In this document: piece by piece, positions 7,367 through 13,871 of the stretch
How positions within the stretch are numbered: position 1 is the first letter of the stretch
Layout: every line of letters starts with the position of its first letter
Assembly: GCA_020052115.1 (NCBI GenBank)
Contig: JAGVPR010000101.1
Span: 1-14,146 of the forward strand
Reading direction: 5' to 3'
DNA length: 14,146 bases
Source of the DNA: Candidatus Eiseniibacteriota bacterium
GTDB taxonomy: Bacteria; Eisenbacteria; RBG-16-71-46; JAGVPR01
Made by a program: the position numbers and the translations under genes
The notes under the pieces: model-generated
The model's database searches: none
What the model was told of the DNA's origin: nothing
What the model saw: only the letters and a program-made list of their open reading frames with translations

Positions 7367-8434
7367 ATGAAGATCGCTATGCTCTCGCCGATCGCGTGGC
7401 GCACGCCGCCCCGGCACTACGGCCCGTGGGAGAGCATCGTCTCGCTTGTCACGGAACGCCTGGTCCGCCGCGGCATTGACGTCACGCTCTTCGCGACCGC
7501 CGACTCGGAGACTTCCGGGCGCCTGCACGCCGTCTGCCCGCGAGGGTACGAGGAGGACCGCTCGATTGACGCGAAAGTCCTGGAGTGCCTTCACATCTCG
7601 GAGTGCTTCGAGCGCGGCGATGAGTTCGATCTGATCCACAACCACTTCGACTTCCTTCCGCTCACGTACATGCGCATGACATCCACGCCGGTGGTGACGA
7701 CGATCCACGGCTTCTCGTCGCCGAGGATCGTGCCCGTCTACCGGAAGTACAACCATCTCGCCTACTACGTGGCGATCAGCGACGCGGATCGGCATCCGGA
7801 TCTCGAGTACATCGCCACGGTCCATCACGGCATTGACCTTTCGCTGTTCACCTTCAAACCGGAGCCCGGCGGCTACGCGCTCTTCTTCGGGCGCATCCAC
7901 CCCGACAAGGGGGCGAGAGAGGCGATCGAGATCGCGAAGCGCGCGGAGTTGCGGCTCGTCATGGCCGGCATCGTGCAGGAGCGCGATTACTTCGAGCGCG
8001 AGGTGGCGCCCCACCTCGATGGCGAGCGAGTCACGTTCATCGGGAGCGTCGGGCCGGCCGATCGCGACGCGCTCCTCGGCGGCGCGCTGGCGCTCCTCCA
8101 TCCGATCGGTTTCGACGAGCCCTTCGGCCTGTCGGTGATCGAGGCGAACGCCTGCGGCACCCCGGTCATCGCGTTCCGGCGCGGGAGCATGAACGAAGTC
8201 GTCGCCCACGGGCGCACCGGATTCCTCGTCTCGGACGTCGCCGGGGCGGCGGCGGCACTGGGCCGCGTGCACGAACTCAAACGCTCCGAGTGCCGCAGGT
8301 GGGTCGAAGAGAGATTCAGTGCGGACCGGATGGCGGACGATTACGTCCGCGTCTACGAGACGGTGCTGGAGGAGAAACGCGCCGGGCGCCGCGCGGGATG
8401 GACCACGCCGCCCTCGGTCGGAGGCCACGCATGA
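7367..8434 (+). CDS. GT4-family glycosyltransferase
   Basis: The protein has 355 residues. The ATG at 7367 follows GGAG by 6 bases and begins MKIAMLSPIAWRTPP, the usual start of this family (HYGPWE signature just after). It has the two-domain GT-B layout. The N-terminal acceptor half contains HNHFDFLPL (about 90-98) and TTIHGFSS. The C-terminal donor half contains FFGRIHPDKG (RIHPDKG 176-182) and the GT4 EX7E motif E251-PFGLSVI-E259, followed by ACGTPVIA and a Gly-rich TGFLV segment. No signal peptide or membrane segment is seen, so it is probably cytoplasmic and uses a nucleotide-sugar donor; donor and acceptor cannot be read from the sequence. Its TGA overlaps the next gene's ATG (ATGA), so the two are translationally coupled and probably act on the same glycan. 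Confidence 0.93.
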   Translation: MKIAMLSPIAWRTPPRHYGPWESIVSLVTERLVRRGIDVTLFATADSETSGRLHAVCPRGYEEDRSIDAKVLECLHISECFERGDEFDLIHNHFDFLPLTYMRMTSTPVVTTIHGFSSPRIVPVYRKYNHLAYYVAISDADRHPDLEYIATVHHGIDLSLFTFKPEPGGYALFFGRIHPDKGAREAIEIAKRAELRLVMAGIVQERDYFEREVAPHLDGERVTFIGSVGPADRDALLGGALALLHPIGFDEPFGLSVIEANACGTPVIAFRRGSMNEVVAHGRTGFLVSDVAGAAAALGRVHELKRSECRRWVEERFSADRMADDYVRVYETVLEEKRAGRRAGWTTPPSVGGHA

Positions 8435-9375
8435 ACCGACGCGACAGATCCCTCGTTCGCCGCTACGAGAAAAACCCGATCCTCACGCCCGATGACGTGC
8501 CGTATCCGGTCGAGACCGTTCACAACGCCGGCGTGGTGAAGCACGACGGGCGGTACGTAATGCTGTTCCGGTCGCACCTGCGAAGCGGACGCTCGATCAT
8601 CGGTCTCGCGGAGAGCGAGGACGGGTACCGCTTCCGCGTCCGGGCCGAGCCGTTCCTCGAACCCGCGTCAGGCGGACCGTCCGCCGGGGACGACGAGTTC
8701 GGCGTCGAGGATCCCCGCGTCACGTGCATCGAGGGCGAGTACTTCATCACCTACAGCGCGTACTCGCGCCACGGGGTGCGCGTGGCGCTCGCGCGCACGC
8801 GCGACTTCGAGCGGATCGAGCGCGTCGCCACGATCACGCAGGCGGACTGCCGCAACGTCGTCCTCTTCCCGCGAAGGATCGGTGGCCGCTACGTGCGCCT
8901 CGACCGGCCGCACACGGAGATCGCCCCATGGTCCATCTGGATCTCGTACTCGCCCGATCTCGTGCACTGGGGAGAATCACGCGTCGTCATCAAGCCGCTT
9001 CCCTACCACTGGGACGAGATGAAGGTGGGGCCGGGCGCGCCGCCCTTCGAGACCCCGGCCGGATGGCTGAGCCTCTACCACGGAGTGTTCCAGACGATGG
9101 ACGGAGCCATCTACAGGCTCGGCGCTGCGCTGCACGCACTCGACGATCCCGCGCGCGTCCTGGGGGTGGCTGACGAGTGGATCGTGCAGCCCGAGGATCC
9201 TTGGGAGCTGACCGGATACGTGCACAACGTGGTGTTCACATGCGGAGCCGTGCCGGAGGAAGACGGCACGGTGAAGATCTACTGGGGCGGGGCGGATTCG
9301 GTGATCTGCATGGGGACCGCGCGCATCGAGGACCTCACGGATCTCTGCCGGCGCCGTCCGCGACCGCCGCTCTGA
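8431..9375 (+). CDS. GH130-type glycoside phosphorylase (beta-mannoside phosphorylase family)
   Basis: The protein has 314 residues and overlaps the GT4 gene by four bases (ATGA). GGAGG lies at 8420-8424, 6 bases before the ATG. It has the five-bladed propeller pattern of GH130: an N-terminal NPILTPDD, HNAGVVKHDGRYVMLFRSH, then ESEDGYRF. EDPR follows, with Asp94 at the place of the family's general acid. C-terminal to this are SIWISYSPDLVHWG, MKVGPGAPPFETPAGWLSLYHGV (Lys198, His217), EDPWELTGYVHNVVF and IYWGGADSVI. Family enzymes generally split beta-1,4-mannosidic bonds using phosphate to give mannose 1-phosphate; some members are hydrolases. The Arg, Lys and His residues that usually bind phosphate appear to be present, which favours a phosphorylase. 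There is no signal peptide, so it is cytoplasmic. The exact substrate is unknown. Confidence 0.92.
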   Translation: MNRRDRSLVRRYEKNPILTPDDVPYPVETVHNAGVVKHDGRYVMLFRSHLRSGRSIIGLAESEDGYRFRVRAEPFLEPASGGPSAGDDEFGVEDPRVTCIEGEYFITYSAYSRHGVRVALARTRDFERIERVATITQADCRNVVLFPRRIGGRYVRLDRPHTEIAPWSIWISYSPDLVHWGESRVVIKPLPYHWDEMKVGPGAPPFETPAGWLSLYHGVFQTMDGAIYRLGAALHALDDPARVLGVADEWIVQPEDPWELTGYVHNVVFTCGAVPEEDGTVKIYWGGADSVICMGTARIEDLTDLCRRRPRPPL

Positions 9376-9394
9376 TTGCCGCCCGCGCGCGTCC

Positions 9395-10660
9395 CTATCG
9401 GATAAGCATGAGCTTCCTGCCGAGCGCTCGCCCGCGCGCCTCGCCGGCCTCCGAGCACCCCTCGAGCCGGCAAAGATAGACTCCGCTCGCCGCCGTGCCG
9501 GCGTTCCACGACACGGTGTGCGGCCCCGGAGTCTTCGCCTCATCCACGAGCGTCGCCACCCGACGGCCGAGGACGTCGAAGACCGTGAGCCGGACCCACG
9601 TCTCCCGCGACACGGAGAATCGAACGACCGCCTCCTCAGCGAACGGATTCGGAGAGCACTGCTCGAAAGCAACCGCGACCGGCGGAGCGGATCGTTCGGG
9701 CGCGTCGCTCGTCGGGTTCTCGGCATCGTAGAGGAAGCCGCGCGAGCCGAATTGCGTCTGCCACGTCTCGACCAGCGACGTGAAATCGGTCGCGACCGCA
9801 AGGCCGTCGGCCTGCATCTGAAGAACGGGGGTGATCACGGAATCCGCGATGTCCGCGATCCCTCCGGCCCTCGTGATCGTGGCCGGCTTGATGTGGTAGG
9901 AGGTCGTCAGCAGGTACTGGAGCGGAACCGAACCGCTCTCGTACAAGCTGATGAGCTCCGGTACGCCTTCCAGCGTGCCCCGGTACTGGCCGATCGCGAC
10001 GATGTTCGCGGTGCTGTCGTGGTCGAAGTAGTTGAATCGGTCGCGAGGCCGCCAGACGCCGCTCACGATGGGATCGTTCACGTGGTTCGGCGTTCCGCTT
10101 CCCATGAGGATGTCGCCGCGCCACTCGGCCCACGGGTACCGTTCACCGGCCACCGGTACGCGGTACCGATCCCACTCCTGGAACTGCGGCAGGCTCGGGT
10201 CCCAGACGTGCCCTCCGATGACGGTCGTCATCCCGACGCCGAGAGAGTCGAGAAGATGGGCGATGTCCGTGTAGTTGTAGCCGCCGCTCTCGTGGGAATG
10301 CGGATCAACGACGCTCCCGATGTCTTCCTTGAGGTAGCGGAGGAAGTTCTTGCCGTTTGTCGTCTCCATAAGCGCCGTATCTTCATACAGTATAGCAGCT
10401 TGTAGGATCTTCCAGTCCGGCTGCAGCGACCACGGGACGCCGGAGTCGGCGGCGAGATGGGCCAGGTCTATGAGCCGGCTGCGAAGGAGTAGGTAGTTCT
10501 GCCGCGACTGCGCGGAGCCGAGCGTCCCGGCGGGGGTGTTGTCCTCGATATGCGTGAAGAGAACGAGATGCACGGGAGGAGGAGTCTGGGCGCGCGCGGC
10601 CGCTGGCAGAAACGCCAGAGCGAAGAGCAAGGACGTCGCAAACCGGGTGCTGTTGAGCAT
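9395..10660 (-). CDS. Secreted protein of unknown function with T9SS-like sorting domain (possible NodB-like deacetylase fold)
   Basis: The protein has 421 residues. The ATG at 10660 follows AAGGGG and gives a clear signal peptide (RFATSLLFALAFLPAAARA, cleavage near residue 24). An 11-residue longer in-frame start lies over the -10 box and was rejected. The mature part opens VHLVLFTHIEDN (Glu39, Asp40). It later has VDPHSHES (Asp119, His121, His123) and IGGHVWDPS, an arrangement reminiscent of metal-binding residues in polysaccharide deacetylase / GH57-38-like barrels. I cannot assign a family with confidence. Residues 330-421 are the sorting domain (SPNPF, VFDVLGRRVATL, SGVYLCRL, ending KLMLIR). 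It carries an extra Gly/Ala/Arg-rich loop of about ten residues and two Cys near its end. The gene is convergent with the GH130 gene, with only 19 bases between stops and no visible terminator. Confidence 0.88.
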   Translation of the reverse strand: MLNSTRFATSLLFALAFLPAAARAQTPPPVHLVLFTHIEDNTPAGTLGSAQSRQNYLLLRSRLIDLAHLAADSGVPWSLQPDWKILQAAILYEDTALMETTNGKNFLRYLKEDIGSVVDPHSHESGGYNYTDIAHLLDSLGVGMTTVIGGHVWDPSLPQFQEWDRYRVPVAGERYPWAEWRGDILMGSGTPNHVNDPIVSGVWRPRDRFNYFDHDSTANIVAIGQYRGTLEGVPELISLYESGSVPLQYLLTTSYHIKPATITRAGGIADIADSVITPVLQMQADGLAVATDFTSLVETWQTQFGSRGFLYDAENPTSDAPERSAPPVAVAFEQCSPNPFAEEAVVRFSVSRETWVRLTVFDVLGRRVATLVDEAKTPGPHTVSWNAGTAASGVYLCRLEGCSEAGEARGRALGRKLMLIR

Positions 10661-10692
10661 GAGGTGTCCCCTTCCATCCGGCGCCCGCAACA

Positions 10693-10698
10693 AGTATA
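10693..10698 (-). promoter_or_regulatory. -10 box for the secreted 421-residue protein gene
   Basis: The minus strand reads TATACT, a 5/6 match to the -10 consensus. No good -35 box is present at 16-18 bases. The predicted leader is roughly 25-30 bases before the ATG at 10660. This suggests the gene has its own transcript and is not only read from the kinase gene upstream. Confidence 0.4.
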
Positions 10699-10766
10699 GA
10701 CGTTCGGGCGCTATCTGAGGAGGGTCACCTTCTCGGTTCTTGATTCGCGGCCGGTTCCCCTCGCCG

Positions 10767-12446
10767 TCAGCCCTGCTCGTTCGTGAAGGCGCTGCCCCCG
10801 ATGAACTCTCTCAGAATGGATGTGTACGGCACGTCGTCCTCGGGGATCGGGACGAACCAGGTGAGGAACTTGAGCAACCGGTACGCTTCGGCGTACCACG
10901 GGTGCTCGCGCGGGACCGCCAGCAGAAAGCGCTCCGCGTAGATGCGGAGCACCGCAGGCTCGTACACGAGCGCGGAGTTGAAGATGACGTCCGCATCCTC
11001 CTGGAACGGGAAGATGCCGCGCGCTTCCCCGCGGCGCACCGCCTCCCACATCTCGAGCGTCCGGGTTGCGGGGTGGCCGCGAAAGAGCCGGTCCCTCACG
11101 ATGCGGCGCAGCAGGCGGGTGTCCGACGTGAAGATGCGGCTGTGGTCGTCGAGCGTGAGCTGCGTGAGGGCCGAGATGAAGATGCGGTACTTCGCCGCCT
11201 CGGGGACCGCCCGCGTGAGACGAGGGTTGAGACCGTGCAGCCCTTCCATCAGGAGCACCTGATCCGGCTCGAGGCGCGCCTGGCTCCAGCGATTCGGGTC
11301 CACGCGTTCGCCGATGATGAAATCGAAGCGCGGGACCGCGACCTCCTCTCCGCGAAGGAATGCGGCCAGGTGCCGGTTGAACAGATCGAGATCCAGCGCC
11401 TCGATTGACTCGAAATCCGGCTTGCCGTCCGACCCGAGCGGCGTCTTCGCGCGATCTAGGAAGTAATCGTCGAGAGACAGCCCCACCGGCATGATGCCGT
11501 TCACGCGGAGCTGAATCGCCAGGCGCCGGATGAACGTCGTCTTTCCGGAGGACGAGGGCCCCGCGACGAGCACGAGCCGCACCCGCTTCCGCTCGGCCGC
11601 GATCGCGTCGGCGATCTGAGCGACCTTCTTCTCGTGGAATCCTTCGGCGATGCGGATCACCTCGGTGATCTCACGCGACAGGCAGAGATGATTGAGCGAT
11701 CCCACGTGAGCCACGCCCAGCTCCTCGTTCCAGCGCCGCGTTTCGCGGTAGGCGCTGAAGAGCTTCGGCTGGGGCCGGGGCACCGGCATCCGGGAGGTGT
11801 CTCCGTTTCGCGGGAAGCGGAGCAGAAGGCCGTCCTCGTACGGGACGACGCTGCAGCCGCGGACCTGGCCGGTGGTGGCCGCCGCGGCGCCCTGGGCGAT
11901 GTCCACGAAGCGCCCGCAGCTCACGACCGCGACCGTCGAGGAGCGGTGCGTCGCGAGGAGGGCGAGTTTGCTCTCGTCGCCGCTGGCGCGAAAGATCGTT
12001 TCGGCCTCCTCGAGCGTTACCGAACGGCGCACGAAGGGCCGGTCCTCGGCGCAGATCTCCTGCATGCGCTTCCCGATGGAGGCCACGATCTCGGGCGTGA
12101 GGGCCTCGGCCGCGTACCACCTGAAGAAATAGCCGCCGCCCAGCGACTGACCCACGACGAGCCTTACATCTGGAAACAACTCCCGCGCGGCTTCCAGGAG
12201 GATCAGGCTCGAGCTGCGCCGCGCCACGGCTTCGCCTTCGCGGGTATCCGTGCGCACCGACTCCAGCTCGACCTGCAGCCCGCGAAGCGGGAAATCGAGC
12301 ATGACCAGGCGGCGGTTGACGAGCGCGGCCAAGACCCCCTTCGGCAAGCTTCCGTGGCGCCCGACGAGAAACTGCCCAACCGTCGTCCCGCTCGGGATCT
12401 CGGTCTTCTTTCCGGCGTAGTTGATGACGACGTTCGGTTGGTTCAA
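10767..12446 (-). CDS. TGS / ThrRS-like nucleoside (uridine-type) kinase
   Basis: The protein has 559 residues. The start is taken as TTG at 12446 because a perfect GGAGGTG sits just before it; the GTG two codons earlier is part of that ribosome site. Residues 1-65 look like a TGS domain (VVINYAGKKTEIPSGTTVGQFL). Residues about 95-215 resemble the threonyl/alanyl-tRNA synthetase second additional domain (LTPEIVASIGKRMQEICAED; FVDIAQGAAAATTGQV). The metal-binding Cys and His of that domain are lost (AQGAA where synthetases have CRGPH), so it is not an editing site. Residues 280 to the end are a P-loop kinase of the uridine kinase / phosphoribulokinase family: Walker A GPSSSGKT (296-303), SLDDYFLDR, PDFESIEALD, PRFDF, LLMEGLHGLN. 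It presumably phosphorylates a nucleoside in the cytoplasm. The substrate of this fused family is not certain. Confidence 0.93.
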   Translation of the reverse strand: MNQPNVVINYAGKKTEIPSGTTVGQFLVGRHGSLPKGVLAALVNRRLVMLDFPLRGLQVELESVRTDTREGEAVARRSSSLILLEAARELFPDVRLVVGQSLGGGYFFRWYAAEALTPEIVASIGKRMQEICAEDRPFVRRSVTLEEAETIFRASGDESKLALLATHRSSTVAVVSCGRFVDIAQGAAAATTGQVRGCSVVPYEDGLLLRFPRNGDTSRMPVPRPQPKLFSAYRETRRWNEELGVAHVGSLNHLCLSREITEVIRIAEGFHEKKVAQIADAIAAERKRVRLVLVAGPSSSGKTTFIRRLAIQLRVNGIMPVGLSLDDYFLDRAKTPLGSDGKPDFESIEALDLDLFNRHLAAFLRGEEVAVPRFDFIIGERVDPNRWSQARLEPDQVLLMEGLHGLNPRLTRAVPEAAKYRIFISALTQLTLDDHSRIFTSDTRLLRRIVRDRLFRGHPATRTLEMWEAVRRGEARGIFPFQEDADVIFNSALVYEPAVLRIYAERFLLAVPREHPWYAEAYRLLKFLTWFVPIPEDDVPYTSILREFIGGSAFTNEQG

Positions 12447-12449
12447 GTA

Positions 12450-12456
12450 CACCTCC
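12450..12456 (-). promoter_or_regulatory. Ribosome binding site that decides a TTG start for the kinase
   Basis: The minus strand reads GGAGGTG, a perfect anti-Shine-Dalgarno match. GGAGG is 5 bases before TTG (12446-12444). The GTG at 12452-12450 would lie inside the ribosome site itself, so it is an unlikely start. Confidence 0.7.
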
Positions 12457-12620
12457 AGCCTCGGATCTTAGCGCAAGCCTGGGTTCTCGCCCTAGCGCGC
12501 TCTCGGCGACCGTTCGCTCCGCCTCGCCGGCGGCAGCGAAACGAGCGCGGAGGAATCTTCGGCTGCTACGCCCCGGATCCTGAGTCACATCGGAGGTAGG
12601 ACCGCTCCGGTCAACAGAAA

Positions 12621-12649
12621 GCCGGGCATGCGTACCCTGCATGCCCGGC
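12621..12649 (-). terminator. Intrinsic terminator after the LVIVD lipoprotein gene
   Basis: A perfect 11-base inverted repeat, GCCGGGCATGC (12621-12631) with GCATGCCCGGC (12639-12649), has a 7-base loop. On the minus strand it is followed by TTTCTGTTGA. It lies about 46 bases past the TAG stop of the lipoprotein gene. The rest of 12447-12620 shows no gene and only a weak TAAGAT -10-like element (12470-12465) ahead of the kinase. Confidence 0.8.
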
Positions 12650-12695
12650 CCCAGACCGCCTCAACTCCCCCTCGGATGCCGGGCGGCCGAGTCGC

Positions 12696-13871
12696 CTATG
12701 AGTCGAACCCTTCGCCGAGGAAGCGCAGGACGAGGAAGCCTCCGTCGTAGTCGGCCACGTAGAGGAGGTTGCCGATCGGTTGCACCGCCATCGCCCATCC
12801 CGAGGTGTCATAGTGGCCGGCGATGTACGGCGCCTGCGGGTTGCTGATGTTGATGACGTACACGCCGGCGTCCCCAGCCGCTACGTAAGCGTACCGACCC
12901 TGCGCAAACACCCAGCGCACGGTGCCCGGCAGCGACAGATGCGTGACCCTCGTCGGATTGCGGGGATCGGCGACATTGAAGACCATGAGTCCGTTCAGAT
13001 CCGCCATGTAGGCGTGGGGGCTGACAGGGCTCGTGGCGGCCGAGGAGAGAGAGACGGCGAAGGCATTCTCGCCCCAGGTGCGGATCCGGCTCACCTCGAT
13101 CGGCACCCGGCCCCTCGATATGTCGAAGATCACGAGAGAGCCCGCCGCCGGCAGCTCGTTCATCCAGTATTCCGCGACGTACGCGTAGTTGCCCACGACG
13201 CAGACATCCATCGCCGTGCGGCCGACGTCGGTGCTGCTCTGCCACCAGAGGGGATTAGTGTTGTAGATGGACATCCCGCCATCGAAGCTCGCCTCATAGG
13301 CCTTGCCTTGCGAGACGAATACGTTCCGCGGGTTCCCCGGGGATCCGTCCCACGAAGCGATGAAGGGGTTCGTCGGCGTCGCGACGTTGAATTCGTACAG
13401 GTGAGGCCCGAACTCCGGCGTGGCGCAGAAATCGGCCACCCAGGCGAATTGCCCCTGCGCGTGCACATCAATCGGCAGACGCAGGCAGCCGATCTGCGGG
13501 CAGTCGTACGAGCCGACGACGACGGGCAAGTGCCCGGTCGTGATGTCAATGACCTCGAGCGCGCCGCGAGGCTCCCACGTGAACGACGTCACATACGCGT
13601 ACGGATACTGCGTGGAGAGCGAGGTTGACGGGTAGGCCGTCGGGCAGGAGGCGACGAACTGGATGTTGACGCCGGCCGTCGCCTCGACCTTCGGCGCAAC
13701 GCTCTCCGCGGGCGGAGGCATCCCCGGCATCTCCCGCGGGTCCACGATCGTCTTCGCCGGCGCCGACGATCCGGTGGATGCCGGGTTCTCCGTGCACGAA
13801 GCCGCGAAGACGATCATGAGCGTCGCCGCCATCGTGCCGAGAACGAGCCTGGTGTTCTTGCCGCACTTCAT
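12696..13871 (-). CDS. LVIVD-repeat beta-propeller lipoprotein
   Basis: The protein has 391 residues. The ATG at 13871 follows a perfect GGAGGTG (13884-13878) by 6 bases. An upstream in-frame ATG would add 28 residues in front of the leader and has no ribosome site. The N-terminus MKCGKNTRLVLGTMAATLMIVFAASC is a lipoprotein signal with lipobox FAASC, so Cys26 should be lipidated. A Pro/Ala-rich linker (about 27-75) precedes about seven LVIVD-type blades: YAYVTSF … LEVIDI, FAWVADF … LYEFNV, KAYEASFDGGMSIYN, YAYVAEYW … LVIFDI, HAYMADLNGLMVFNV, YAYVAAGDAGVYVINI, LLYVADYDGGFLVLRFL. This pattern matches a seven-bladed propeller. The LVIVD family has no settled biochemical role and is usually considered a surface or periplasmic binding protein. 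It lacks the sorting domain of its neighbours. A terminator follows, so it is probably monocistronic. Confidence 0.93.
   Translation of the reverse strand: MKCGKNTRLVLGTMAATLMIVFAASCTENPASTGSSAPAKTIVDPREMPGMPPPAESVAPKVEATAGVNIQFVASCPTAYPSTSLSTQYPYAYVTSFTWEPRGALEVIDITTGHLPVVVGSYDCPQIGCLRLPIDVHAQGQFAWVADFCATPEFGPHLYEFNVATPTNPFIASWDGSPGNPRNVFVSQGKAYEASFDGGMSIYNTNPLWWQSSTDVGRTAMDVCVVGNYAYVAEYWMNELPAAGSLVIFDISRGRVPIEVSRIRTWGENAFAVSLSSAATSPVSPHAYMADLNGLMVFNVADPRNPTRVTHLSLPGTVRWVFAQGRYAYVAAGDAGVYVINISNPQAPYIAGHYDTSGWAMAVQPIGNLLYVADYDGGFLVLRFLGEGFDS

Noticed and set aside
7253..8428. Minus-strand open frame of 391 codons opposite the GT4 gene
   Set aside because: It is antisense to a gene with family motifs along its whole length. 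The Arg/Asp-rich sequence has no domain.
10717..10734. GAGGAGG/CCTTCTC stem as terminator of the kinase gene
   Set aside because: It has a mismatch when read as minus-strand RNA and no T-tract follows. It pairs better in the wrong direction.
12780..13628. Plus-strand open frame of 282 codons opposite the lipoprotein gene
   Set aside because: It is a shadow frame. The opposite strand has a lipobox, a ribosome site and propeller repeats.
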